64,000 bases of DNA from Sphingobacterium sp. (GTDB lineage Bacteria; Bacteroidota; Bacteroidia; Sphingobacteriales; Sphingobacteriaceae): NCBI GenBank assembly GCA_031253985.1, contig JAIRVH010000043.1:78490-142489 (forward strand), given 5' to 3'. Below, piece by piece: positions 28,134 to 35,740 of the stretch. A program made the position numbers and the translations under genes. Under the pieces are notes generated by a model. The model was not told the origin of the DNA, searched no databases, and saw only the letters and a list, made by a program, of their open reading frames with translations. The stretch's first letter is position 1. The number at the start of each line of letters is the position of its first letter.

Positions 28134-28204
28134 CAAACTTAGGCTTCATTCAAGGGCTATTTAGGTAAAAAGCCCCCAATGTAAGCGGTAGAATACAACT
28201 ACCG
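28134..28204 (-). promoter_or_regulatory. Promoter and operator of tailspike-like gene (copy 1)
   Basis: Minus-strand -7 element TAAGTTTG (28141-28134) and, 44 bp upstream, the inverted repeat CGGTAG-N7-CTACCG (28186-28204). Both recur ahead of the second tailspike-like gene. Confidence 0.6.
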
Positions 28205-28236
28205 AAAAGTTGAGCTGATCGGCAACCATAAAACGT

Positions 28237-28322
28237 AAAAAAGCCAGATCTCGCGACCTGGCCTTTAAACTAAACTTAAACATATGATTCACTAGTTGTC
28301 TGCTACCGAGCAGACAACTAGT
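28237..28322 (-). terminator. Double hairpin 3' end of NTF2 copy 2
   Basis: Two hairpins follow the stop codon on the minus strand. The first (28322-28291) is a perfect 14-bp stem, ACTAGTTGTCTGCT with its complement around CGGT. The second (28262-28243) is GCCAGGTC-GCGA-GATCTGGC with a T-run. The equivalent stems in copies at 59761, 62468 and 63853 have different sequence but keep pairing. Confidence 0.8.
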
Positions 28323-28331
28323 TATTAAATA

Positions 28332-28778
28332 CTATTTATACGAATTGATCGATTTGGATACTTTCCAGTCATTACCCACACGATCAAAAGTAACCAGATC
28401 AGTTTTGGTGAAGTTCTCAAATTTTAGAGTCACTTTAGCCACCATATAGTCTGCCGATTCCTCGATGATAGCTGTGCTTACTGTACAGTTTAGCTTTTCG
28501 CCTTTTTGCTTTTTCAAGGATTTAACTACTTCGCTACGGCTGTTACTATGTGCATTGGTAGCTTGGATCTTTTGATTGAAATCAGCTGCAAATAACTGCT
28601 CCACGCCTGCTGATTCTCCCTCCGTGGTTACCGCAACATAATGATCCAAAGCCAAGTCTGCCGTGGAAAGGTTAACGTTTGCTTTTGTTACTTTTGCTCC
28701 AGGTTCTTCAGCTGCCATAGCGAAAGTAGATACTGCGATTAAAGCTGCTGCTGCGAATGTTTTTACTAGCGTTTTCAT
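28332..28778 (-). CDS. Secreted NTF2/lumazine-binding-like protein, copy 2
   Basis: 148 residues, same signal peptide and fold as copy 1, with differences such as EEPGAKVTKAN near the mature N-terminus and TFDRVGNDWKV near the end. It lies directly upstream of the tailspike-like gene on the same strand, separated by the double hairpin. Ancestral duplication is clear because the promoter, signal peptide and 3' hairpins are all shared. Confidence 0.85.
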   Translation of the reverse strand: MKTLVKTFAAAALIAVSTFAMAAEEPGAKVTKANVNLSTADLALDHYVAVTTEGESAGVEQLFAADFNQKIQATNAHSNSRSEVVKSLKKQKGEKLNCTVSTAIIEESADYMVAKVTLKFENFTKTDLVTFDRVGNDWKVSKSINSYK

Positions 28779-28826
28779 AATGTCTTTATTTTATTGTGTT
28801 AGTTCTGTTGTTCTTATTTGTTGACT

Positions 28827-28863
28827 CAAAACTACGACACAATACGCTCCTAGCCTATCGGCT
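28827..28863 (-). promoter_or_regulatory. Conserved NTF2-gene promoter (copy 2)
   Basis: TAGTTTTG at 28834-28827 and AGCC-TATC-GGCT at 28852-28863, matching copy 1 apart from the central four bases. Confidence 0.65.
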
Positions 28864-28950
28864 TTAGACCAACGATCGGGAAAACTCGGTGAATGGAGGA
28901 AATGGGCAGGTGAATTTTATTTTAGCAATTTAAAAATAACCAAGTTCCTA

Positions 28951-29295
28951 TTAAAAGAAAAAATAAACGCCAGTTTGCCTTTTCACAGCTTCTTCAAACA
29001 GGCAAATAATTTCTTCCATAAGCTCCTGAATACGATCATCTTTTAACCTTACATTTTTTAAATATTTTAACCCTTTCTCCAGCTGTTGCTTATTCGTAAT
29101 AGCATCGTCTTCAAAATCATCTATTAAACAGCCTAGCATATTATTCAAATCTGAAAATACACCAAAAGCATCTAATTGATAAAATTGCGACTCTGAGAGA
29201 ACTAACTGGATCAAATCATGATCTCCAGCTTCATTAAAATCCAATAACTCTTCTGCCCTTTTGTCTTTTGGCGTAACGATATAACGATTTTTCAT
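28951..29295 (-). CDS. Hypothetical acidic protein
   Basis: A 114-residue, strongly acidic helical protein ('CLIDDFEDDAITNKQQLEKG'; ends with GVYFFF). No signal peptide, no recognised family. Size, charge and its place as cargo between NTF2 copies would fit an immunity protein or anti-toxin, but nothing beyond that supports it. It converges on the structured RNA candidate at 29446. Confidence 0.6.
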   Translation of the reverse strand: MKNRYIVTPKDKRAEELLDFNEAGDHDLIQLVLSESQFYQLDAFGVFSDLNNMLGCLIDDFEDDAITNKQQLEKGLKYLKNVRLKDDRIQELMEEIICLFEEAVKRQTGVYFFF

Positions 29296-29445
29296 ATAAC
29301 AGTAATCCTACGGTTGAAATGCTATGTTCTTTTAAAATACTTTATTGAGACAGCTGCCGTCATATCAAGTTATCAAAAAAAATTACTCCAATAAAACTAT
29401 TTCAAATTGACTGTTGTTCTTACAATACAAACCGGCTACAAGCTA

Positions 29446-29613
29446 CCTTTCGAAAGAAAGGTTCAACATAAAAATTGGCGTCGTACAGTGAAAATCCAAT
29501 AGTCTTTAAAAGCATTGGATGACGAAACAAAAAAGAGGAAACGATAGGAAACATAAAAATTACTGTACAAATAAACGCTAACAGAAAGGGTCTGATGAGA
29601 ATCAGGCCCTTTT
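29446..29613 (+). ncRNA. Structured RNA candidate, copy A
   Basis: On the plus strand: hairpin CCTTTC-GAAA-GAAAGG (29446-29461); CGTC (29479-29482) with GACG (29521-29524) enclosing ATCCAAT/ATTGGAT (29494-29520); GTACAGT in the bulge (29483-29489) can pair with ACTGTAC (29562-29568), a pseudoknot; and a terminator AAAGGG-T-CTGAT-GAGA-ATCAG-G-CCCTTT (29585-29613). A second copy at 63635-63802 keeps all these pairing segments, and its changes fall in loops and linkers. The overlapping minus-strand ORF (69 codons) changes nine residues between copies, which argues against a protein. Confidence 0.6.
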
Positions 29614-29640
29614 GACGTAAAAAAGCCACGTCTCTCCTAT
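29614..29640. repeat. Truncated NTF2-module edge
   Basis: After the RNA candidate, ACGTAAAAAAGCCACGTCTC matches the first bases of the NTF2 3' module found at 28235, 59700, 62420 and 63805. Similarity stops near 29635 and the AbiE pair begins, so the NTF2 gene expected here seems to have been replaced. Confidence 0.55.
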
Positions 29641-29651
29641 TCAGCTTGACT

Positions 29652-30572
29652 TTAAGGATATAGGACAGCTTCTAGATTTTTGTAAGCGGTCACGTGTTTA
29701 TTCTCTGACATTTTATTTAAATTGATTAATCTCCATTTCACTGAAGGAAGTTCCGAGACTAAAGCTGCGTCCAATCCTAAGAGTGCCCAATCAGGTGTCT
29801 TATTTTTGACAGAGAGTAAAAATTTACGTTCACTATCAGTCATCTCCTTGTTGATATCTGCAATCAGTTTCTCCCGTACAGAAAGTAGCTCCTCTAAAGA
29901 AACTTCAATTTTTGCCATTTGCGCAAACTCCATTTCATATATACCTGAGATATCTTTTCGGTTTGGATTAAGCAGTTCTGCCATCGGTCGAAAATGACTT
30001 ATTAAAAATACAAGAAATGTTTTTCGTAATTCTTCCGTTAATCCTTCATTTTCGTATAACTGTTTTACATCAAACAAATCACGGGGATGTTGACGATCTA
30101 GGGCAGCGCAAAGTTTACCAGCATACAGATCTGGGTGTGATGCAACTAGCATTTCAGCATAACCAAATTCTTTTTCAACCTGCGGTCGCACTTCCATTCT
30201 GACAGCTGGGAAAAGGCTTCCACGTATAACAGGAGATAGTTCTATTTTAACACGAACATCATTAAGTGAAACTATTATTCGTAAAGAATTATCCTGTTGT
30301 AGTGTTGTATTTTGAACTTGGGCACCTGCAATCGATTTCTTTATGGAATCTGTTATTCTCGCTAATGCAGCTCTGATATTTTCAAGAGAGGCGTCGCGAT
30401 CCTCCATTGGCAGATACAACAAATCGATGTCTACGGAAAGCCTTGGCAAATCTCTATAAAACAAATTAATAGCCGTACCGCCTTTAAGTGCAAAACAGTC
30501 TTCTTTATCGATTATAGGTAACAATCGGATCAATAAACGGACCTGCTCGGCATATTCTTCTTTCTTACTCAT
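29652..30572 (-). CDS. AbiEii/AbiGii-family nucleotidyltransferase toxin
   Basis: A 306-residue nucleotidyltransferase-fold protein. The motif FALKGGTAINLF (GG at 31-32) followed by SVDIDLLYL (Asp48, Asp50) is the NTase metal site. Type IV AbiE toxins block growth during phage infection; studied relatives transfer nucleotides to tRNA. Its start overlaps the antitoxin stop by 8 bases. It lies as cargo between NTF2 modules. Confidence 0.88.
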   Translation of the reverse strand: MSKKEEYAEQVRLLIRLLPIIDKEDCFALKGGTAINLFYRDLPRLSVDIDLLYLPMEDRDASLENIRAALARITDSIKKSIAGAQVQNTTLQQDNSLRIIVSLNDVRVKIELSPVIRGSLFPAVRMEVRPQVEKEFGYAEMLVASHPDLYAGKLCAALDRQHPRDLFDVKQLYENEGLTEELRKTFLVFLISHFRPMAELLNPNRKDISGIYEMEFAQMAKIEVSLEELLSVREKLIADINKEMTDSERKFLLSVKNKTPDWALLGLDAALVSELPSVKWRLINLNKMSENKHVTAYKNLEAVLYP

Positions 30573-31359
30573 AAAAATCAGGAACAGTTATTTTATATTT
30601 CTTATTTAGTTTCCCACCTGTGACGATCACACGATTACCAGATCCAAAATCTATTTTCTCAGATTGAAGTTTTGTAAACCAGGTATGATTTTGACGCTCG
30701 GCAAGGTAAAAGAAAAGCCTACGAACTTTGATATTTGTGCACAGTTCCAATAATCTTTGGAGTGTCCTAGGAGAAAGCGTATTTAATCCTTGCATTAATT
30801 CATCCGCATGTTCAAATGATATATTTTGGGGAACTTGATTCATCACTTCCAAAATAGCTCTTTCAGGAATGGATATACGTAAGCCTTCCTTTGTATTTTT
30901 CCAACTGAAAGCTCTAGTAAACTCAAGTAATGCTAGCGGCCTTTCATCTTCAAAACTATTACCAAATAAATAGCCAGAACTATGCTTAAGAAATTTGATC
31001 CCTGTTGTAAGGTTATTTATCCATATGGGAAGATTATCCCGGCCATATAAATGAATCAAGCGTTGATTAGACATCGGGAGATAATGGGTCAGTTTCTGAA
31101 GTTCTAAAGCCGATAGGCCTCCAATGGTTAGATCTGTATCTAGCTGTTTCTGCAGGAAATAGACAATATCCCCCCATTCCACTTCTGCCCCTTCACGTTT
31201 ATATACTCCATTTTTCACAGTTTCCAATAGTCGACTCTTCAATAAATTATCGATCGCATGGCCTGTGAGATCATTCTGCTGTAGCCAAGATCTGGTAACC
31301 AAAGCTCCCTCCGGCACTAATTTTAACACATCTTTCCTTCTCTGAGAATACATATTCAT
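30565..31359 (-). CDS. AbiEi-family antitoxin/autorepressor
   Basis: 264 residues from the Met at 31359 (MNMYSQRRKDVLKLVPEGAL); a frame open to 31431 would run through the operators and is not credible, while a third Met at 31353 is equally possible. An N-terminal winged-helix ('GALVTRSWLQQNDLTGHAID') and a C-terminal antitoxin domain are typical for AbiEi, which neutralises AbiEii and represses its own operon by binding inverted repeats. Two such repeats lie directly upstream. Confidence 0.88.
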   Translation of the reverse strand: MNMYSQRRKDVLKLVPEGALVTRSWLQQNDLTGHAIDNLLKSRLLETVKNGVYKREGAEVEWGDIVYFLQKQLDTDLTIGGLSALELQKLTHYLPMSNQRLIHLYGRDNLPIWINNLTTGIKFLKHSSGYLFGNSFEDERPLALLEFTRAFSWKNTKEGLRISIPERAILEVMNQVPQNISFEHADELMQGLNTLSPRTLQRLLELCTNIKVRRLFFYLAERQNHTWFTKLQSEKIDFGSGNRVIVTGGKLNKKYKITVPDFYE

Positions 31360-31374
31360 GTTTAAACTATTTAA

Positions 31375-31463
31375 ATTTATCGGCGTTTTTCGCCGATAAA
31401 TCAAATATACATAAACTGATTTATTTAACAAAACTTATATTATCGGCGTTTTTCGCCGATAAT
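31375..31463. promoter_or_regulatory. Two AbiEi operator palindromes
   Basis: 31375-31401 is ATTTATCGGCG-TTTTT-CGCCGATAAAT (11-bp arms) and 31439-31463 is ATTATCGGCG-TTTTT-CGCCGATAAT (10-bp arms), identical core, centres 63 bp apart (six helical turns). They flank the probable promoter of the abiE operon. The arrangement agrees with AbiEi autorepression through paired inverted repeats. Confidence 0.8.
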
Positions 31464-31596
31464 AAAGAAATACATAAACAAGTAAGTCTTTTCGAAAAAC
31501 AAGCATAATACCGTTATTCCTGATTTTAGAGAAATGGATGTAAAAAACTCATATTGATATCATGTTATCTGAATTGACTCGCCGAGATCCTCCGCT

Positions 31597-31899
31597 CTAC
31601 AAAAAATACACCGATTGTTGCCAGTCACCTAAGACAACCGGAGCATCGCCAATGGCCAAAATCGATCTTTTGATGCCATCGATCTCTTGCTTATCCAATT
31701 TGTTTTTCTGCCTTTGCAAGCGGACCTGATTTCGCCCGCTGGGCTTAATCAGCACCAGATCGGACACATCAAACTGCAAAGTGCCTTTGATAGGATCGTA
31801 AAACTGCTCATTGGCAAAACTCAGTGTATTAAAAATACTGATCTTGGTTCGTAAAAGCCAGTCTCCAGAGGTCAGATAAAATGCAAAAGCATTCCTCAT
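31597..31899 (-). CDS. Hypothetical protein
   Basis: A 100-residue cytoplasmic protein ('KPSGRNQVRLQRQKNKLDKQ' basic centre; ends GDWQQSVYFL). No family recognised. It is transcribed away from the TTACGG palindrome at 31953, but no -7 element at the right distance exists on this side, so it probably has another promoter. Confidence 0.55.
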   Translation of the reverse strand: MRNAFAFYLTSGDWLLRTKISIFNTLSFANEQFYDPIKGTLQFDVSDLVLIKPSGRNQVRLQRQKNKLDKQEIDGIKRSILAIGDAPVVLGDWQQSVYFL

Positions 31900-31952
31900 C
31901 TTGACATGTTCTTTAATACACTAGCTAGCCACCTGGTGAACAGGCATAACTT

Positions 31953-31997
31953 TTACGGGAAGCCGTAATAATCTGTAATTTTTTATTCTTAAAATTG
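31953..31997 (+). promoter_or_regulatory. TTACGG-palindrome promoter (site a)
   Basis: TTACGG-GAAG-CCGTAA (31953-31968), then 21 bp, then TAAAATTG (31990-31997; one mismatch to TAnnTTTG). It points to the DUF4177-like and yidD-like genes, leaving a leader of about 100 bases. Confidence 0.6.
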
Positions 31998-32101
31998 ACA
32001 ATATTATAAAATAGATTGTAATAAGACTCAAAACACATTGATATTTATTGTTTTATTATATAGATTTAAGTAAATCATTAACCCAATCAAATACTGATAT
32101 T

Positions 32102-32329
32102 ATGGAATACAAAGTAGTACCTTTTGTAGCATCGATAGACCCAAGGACAGGCACATCGGATCAAGTAGCAAACCAATTGGAAACCTTGATTAATCAGGGT
32201 GCATCAGGAGGATGGAACTATGTGAGACTAGAAAGCGTGACAACTTATGTACATGCCGAAAATGGTTGCTTTAATAATAAACCTGGATATACGACGGCAA
32301 GACAGATGGTGGTATTTTCAAGGCCATGA
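32102..32329 (+). CDS. DUF4177-like small protein
   Basis: 75 residues from ATG 32102 (a frame from 32048 adds an implausible N-terminus). 'MEYKVVPFVASIDP' followed by 'NQLETLINQGASGGWNYVRL' matches the pattern of DUF4177-type proteins (EYKvv ... Lee.LNe.g.eGWelv). Its ATGA overlap with the yidD-like gene indicates coupling. It is expressed from the palindromic promoter at 31953. Role unknown. Confidence 0.65.
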   Translation: MEYKVVPFVASIDPRTGTSDQVANQLETLINQGASGGWNYVRLESVTTYVHAENGCFNNKPGYTTARQMVVFSRP

Positions 32330-32604
32330 AGTCTCTCCTATTGACCGCGATCCGATTGTATTGGTTGATCATCCCACCTGAAAGAAGACGTAAGTGTATA
32401 TTTAGGCATAGCTGCTCTAAATATGTATTTGACGTAACTAAACATGAAGGCTTTAGGGCAGGTAGGAAAGCATTGCTTTCACGCATGAGAACCTGTAATG
32501 GTCACTTTGACATAATCACGGATTATAAAAGTGGTGAGCGGATGATGTACCTGAAAGGCGGTGTAGTGGTTGGCGAGGCGGAGATCGCGGAGAGGTTGTT
32601 GTAA
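32326..32604 (+). CDS. YidD-like membrane insertion factor
   Basis: 92 residues with the YidD core: an amphipathic N-terminus (LLTAIRLYWLIIPPERRRKC), then CIFRHSCSKYVFDVTKHEG (family pattern C.f.PTCS.Ya...G), then 'RMRTCNGH'. YidD proteins help YidC insert membrane proteins. This divergent, second-copy type in an accessory region is likely not the housekeeping one, which normally lies beside yidC/rnpA. It could assist the envelope operon, since both carry the same promoter type. Confidence 0.75.
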   Translation: MKSLLLTAIRLYWLIIPPERRRKCIFRHSCSKYVFDVTKHEGFRAGRKALLSRMRTCNGHFDIITDYKSGERMMYLKGGVVVGEAEIAERLL

Positions 32605-32697
32605 ATAGTTTAGGGATGGAACTGGAAATTTTGTCACGGAAGTTACATATAATAGCAAGCCTGGTATTTTCTCTTCGGAACTTAAGTTTCAGATTTT

Positions 32698-33168
32698 TTA
32701 ACAAGATTGAAGAAAAACGTGATTGAAGGCTGTCGATGATAGCAGACTGGTAGACGTGCGCGCTATTTTAAGTTCTTCAAGTTGTTTCCAGATCTGTGGA
32801 AACAATACCTCATATTCTTTCTTCTGGTGATAGTAGTGCCCGTTATTGCCAAGGTTGATCAGTTTCAGACCTTTTTCTGCTGAGAAAAGATTGATCAGAA
32901 ATGCTTCTAAATGTAGGGTAACGGATTTGTTGAACAAATGCGAATAGATCGCATGTCGTATTAAAAGGTCTTTCTTGCTGTCGTGTCTATTATGGCTTGA
33001 AAAGCGGTTCTTGATATCGATAGATTCACCGATATAGATTGACCTTTTATCGTTGAGCAGATAAACAAGTGCGCTGTTATAAAAATCTAGTTTGCTATCC
33101 GTATCCTTAACCTCTCCTGTGCTACAGACGGGAACAATATGAACTTCTTTAATATCCAATTCTGACAT
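32698..33168 (-). pseudogene. Truncated copy of DUF2075 fusion gene
   Basis: Codons 1-139 match residues 1-141 of the 23026-25239 protein almost exactly (GIY-YIG part), apart from a two-residue gap in 'KLINLGNNGHYYH'. Homology ends after LKIARTS, just before the helicase domain, and the frame closes 15 codons later in unrelated DNA. Only the nuclease-like module remains; it may be inactive. Confidence 0.85.
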
Positions 33169-33178
33169 GCGTTATTAA

Positions 33179-33509
33179 TTACAGTTCATTATACTTTTTA
33201 GCAGTTCCCTTGGCTTTTTCTACAGGATATTTTTCATTGTTGAGTTTCATCTTGTCCTCCACGATCTCCTTAACATCAAGGCCGTGCTTATCGGCAAGCA
33301 ATAGCGCATACATGAGTACATCGGCAAGCTCATTTTTCAACTTGTCAGGATTGGCATCTTCATTTCCTTTCCATAGAAAAAGTTCCAGAAGCTCAGACGC
33401 TTCAATGCTCAATGCAACTGCGAGGTCCTTAGAATTGTGAAACTGTTCCCCAATCTCTCGCATCTCTGAATGCTCTGATCTGTGCTATTAACTGCTGAAA
33501 ATCCGACAT
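33179..33509 (-). pseudogene. Frameshifted copy of MazG-like gene
   Basis: 331 bases match the 330-base gene at 25250-25579. One extra base (GATTGGGGAAC in place of GATTGGGAGC, near 33447) shifts the frame after codon 20. An internal ATG at 33463 could restart at MREIGEQFHNSKDL and make 94 residues with an intact ExxE...ExxD site, so partial activity is possible. Confidence 0.85.
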
Positions 33510-33576
33510 GATAAAATCCTTTAACTAAAAACTGGCCTTTGTCCAAATATCCGAAATATTGTTTAGGAATGAAAGG

Positions 33577-33601
33577 AAAAAGCCATATCTCCCGATATGG
33601 C
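33577..33601 (-). terminator. GNRA-loop terminator (copy 3)
   Basis: On the minus strand GCCATATC-GGGA-GATATGGC then a T-run. This stem is perfect; paired changes relative to copies 1 and 2 (GCCAC/GTGGC, GCCAG/CTGGC, GCCAT/ATGGC) show the structure is maintained. Confidence 0.8.
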
Positions 33602-33635
33602 TCTACAACATATATATATTTATTTGAGATGGCTC

Positions 33636-34082
33636 TTATTTATACGAATTGATTGATTTAGATACTTTCCAGTCATTACCTACACGCTCCAAGGTAACCA
33701 GGTCAGTCTTGGTAAAATTTTCAAATTTCAAAGTTACTTTAGCGACCATATAGTCTGCAGATTCCTCGATGATATCGGTGCTCACTGTACAGTTTAGCTT
33801 CTCGCCTTTTTGTTTTTTCAAGGATTTAATCACTTCGCTACGGCTGTTAGACTGTGCATTGGTAGCTTGGATCTTTTGGCTGAAATCTCCGGCGAATAAC
33901 TGCTCTACTCCTGCTGATTCTCCCTCTGTGGTTACCGCAACGTAGTGCTCTAAAGCGAAATCTGCTGTAGAAAGGTTAATATTAGCTTTTGTTGCTTTTG
34001 CTCCAGGTCCTTCAGCTGCCATTGCGAAAGTTGATACTGCGATTAAAGCTGCTGCTGCGAATGTTTTTACTAGTGTTTTCAT
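33636..34082 (-). CDS. Secreted NTF2/lumazine-binding-like protein, copy 3
   Basis: 148 residues, close to copy 1 (KATKANINLSTADFALEHYV; FAGDFSQKIQ). As in copy 1 it precedes MazG and the DUF2075 gene on the same strand with only a simple terminator between, so this block (33.2-34.2 kb) is a duplication of 23-26.3 kb. Its promoter block (TAGTTTTG at 34138-34131; AGCC-N4-GGCT at 34156-34167) is retained, but the more distal part has diverged. Confidence 0.85.
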   Translation of the reverse strand: MKTLVKTFAAAALIAVSTFAMAAEGPGAKATKANINLSTADFALEHYVAVTTEGESAGVEQLFAGDFSQKIQATNAQSNSRSEVIKSLKKQKGEKLNCTVSTDIIEESADYMVAKVTLKFENFTKTDLVTLERVGNDWKVSKSINSYK

Positions 34083-34130
34083 AATGTCTTTATTTTATTG
34101 TGTTAGTTCTGTTGTTCTTATTTGTTGACT

Positions 34131-34167
34131 CAAAACTACGACACAATACGCTCCTAGCCTATCGGCT
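34131..34167 (-). promoter_or_regulatory. Conserved NTF2-gene promoter (copy 3)
   Basis: TAGTTTTG (34138-34131) with AGCC-TATC-GGCT upstream (34156-34167). Confidence 0.65.
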
Positions 34168-34358
34168 TTAGACTAACAGACCAGAAAACTCGGTGAATGG
34201 CGGGAATGTGGAGGTGAAAGTTCTAATTGCCGTACCGCTATAACCCTATCTCTTCCTTTTAGAACCTATGATAGCGTTTTCGAACGCCACATCAATTTTA
34301 TGGTTTCCCTTTTTTATTCGCTTTATCGATGAGATATTTTTGAATAAAAAACAGCAAT

Positions 34359-35174
34359 ATGATAAAGAGATTTTTTACGATAGCCATTGTACTAACCGCC
34401 TACAGCTGCAATGGCATTTCTCAAGATGAATATGAAAAACTCAAATCCGAAAATCAGAGTTTAAAATCAGAATTAAATGAATTTAAATTTGGTTCAGCGA
34501 ACTTGTTATCCAATGCTAAAAGGATGATTACAGGAAAATCGTTTGAAAATGCAAAATCAGAACTAAATTCTTTATTAGAAAAACACCCCGATTCAAAGGA
34601 AGCCATAGAGGCGAAAGAATTATTAAAGGATGTTGAATTTAATATTAATAAAGATAATGAACTTAAGGAAAAAGCAATCGCCCAGGCTGAAAGATCAAAA
34701 AATGAAGCAATAAAAAGCCTTAGACAAAAAACAGATGACATAAGAAATATCACCTGGTATTCCGACAAATCAACTCCTCAATACACTAATTCTAATAGCT
34801 TTCATTTATATTTTGGAACTAAAAAAGACACTAAACCCTGGTTACAGCTTGCTATCAATTATACTGCAGATGATTGGCTCTTTATTAAAAGATATATTAT
34901 AAAAACTGATAATGATACTTATACTATTAGCCCTAGCTATAGTGAAATAAATACAGATAATGGCGCTGGCCAAATATGGGAATGGTATGACGTACCGGTA
35001 GATCAGGAAAAATATAAAATGATAGAAGATATCATAAAATCTAAGAACGCAAAGATACGTCACGAAGGTAAGCAATACTATAAGGATAGAGCCATAACTC
35101 AAAAAGAAAAGCAAGCTCTTCAAAATATATTAACAGCTTACAAAGCGCTAGGTGGTGAACAACCAAACGGCTAA
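34359..35174 (+). CDS. Coiled-coil lipoprotein
   Basis: A 271-residue lipoprotein (signal to TAYSCNGIS, Cys17). A coiled coil follows ('EYEKLKSENQSLKSELNEFK'), then a TPR-like hairpin with tetrapeptide KHPDSKEA (about 70-110), a second charged helix to about 130, and a C-terminal globular domain ('FHLYFGTKKDTKPWLQLAIN'). The arrangement resembles phage-type or defence-associated Bacteroidota lipoproteins, with no known function. It ends at a bidirectional terminator. Confidence 0.7.
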   Translation: MIKRFFTIAIVLTAYSCNGISQDEYEKLKSENQSLKSELNEFKFGSANLLSNAKRMITGKSFENAKSELNSLLEKHPDSKEAIEAKELLKDVEFNINKDNELKEKAIAQAERSKNEAIKSLRQKTDDIRNITWYSDKSTPQYTNSNSFHLYFGTKKDTKPWLQLAINYTADDWLFIKRYIIKTDNDTYTISPSYSEINTDNGAGQIWEWYDVPVDQEKYKMIEDIIKSKNAKIRHEGKQYYKDRAITQKEKQALQNILTAYKALGGEQPNG

Positions 35175-35203
35175 TATTATTCTCCTGCCCCTTTAAAAGC
35201 ATA

Positions 35204-35235
35204 AAATAAAGGCTACAAAATTGTAGCCTTTATTT
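35204..35235. terminator. Bidirectional terminator
   Basis: AATAAAGGCTACAA-AA-TTGTAGCCTTTATT between convergent genes, with A- and T-runs on the two sides. Confidence 0.85.
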
Positions 35236-35246
35236 CCTATCGAGCG

Positions 35247-35666
35247 CTATTCCCCAGGTTTTCTTACGACGAGTACTGAATCCATACCTGCATTAAAATA
35301 AAAAATATTATCCGAAAGCACCTTTGCCCCAAATGCATTGCTAGCCCTATATCGATGGATCATTTGAAATCCCTGCCGATCCTTTAATATTTTATGTTGC
35401 CTAATCATAATTCTTTTTCTTTCCTCCATATCAGTACTTTTTGAAAATTCATTTTGCAGATTAAAATACTCTGCACCCGTCCCAATCATCTCGGTCGATT
35501 GCAATGAATCCAAAGATCCAAATTCAATAGCCTCATAACTTTTAGGATCATTTGCATACTTAAGTATATATTCTTTGATTAGAGCTTTAGCTTTTTCTTC
35601 ATTAGAAGGCTTTACACACGCTACCATTAATAAAAAAGGTGTTGCGAGAAAAATTAATCTTTTCAT
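35247..35666 (-). CDS. Hypothetical lipoprotein
   Basis: A 139-residue lipoprotein (signal to LMVACVKPS). The mature part begins 'EEKAKALIKEYILKYANDPK' and ends 'FNAGMDSVLVVRKPGE', a pattern common in small Bacteroidota lipoproteins annotated only as hypothetical. It follows the HsdR-like gene by 74 bases on the same strand and may share its transcript. Confidence 0.7.
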   Translation of the reverse strand: MKRLIFLATPFLLMVACVKPSNEEKAKALIKEYILKYANDPKSYEAIEFGSLDSLQSTEMIGTGAEYFNLQNEFSKSTDMEERKRIMIRQHKILKDRQGFQMIHRYRASNAFGAKVLSDNIFYFNAGMDSVLVVRKPGE

Positions 35667-35740
35667 AATTTCTAGGCGATAAAATTATTTTTAAAACATA
35701 TTCGGTTTCTCAAGGTTTCCGCGCATAGTCTTAAGGATAA

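Noticed and set aside
29420..29629. 69-codon minus-strand ORF with a hydrophobic N-terminus (and its copy at 63609-63818)
   Set aside because: It lies antisense to the hairpins and terminator of the RNA candidate, and most base differences between the copies change amino acids while RNA stems stay intact.
31375..31463. CRISPR-like repeat pair
   Set aside because: Only two units with palindromic cores at the abiE promoter; operator sites explain them better, and no cas genes exist.
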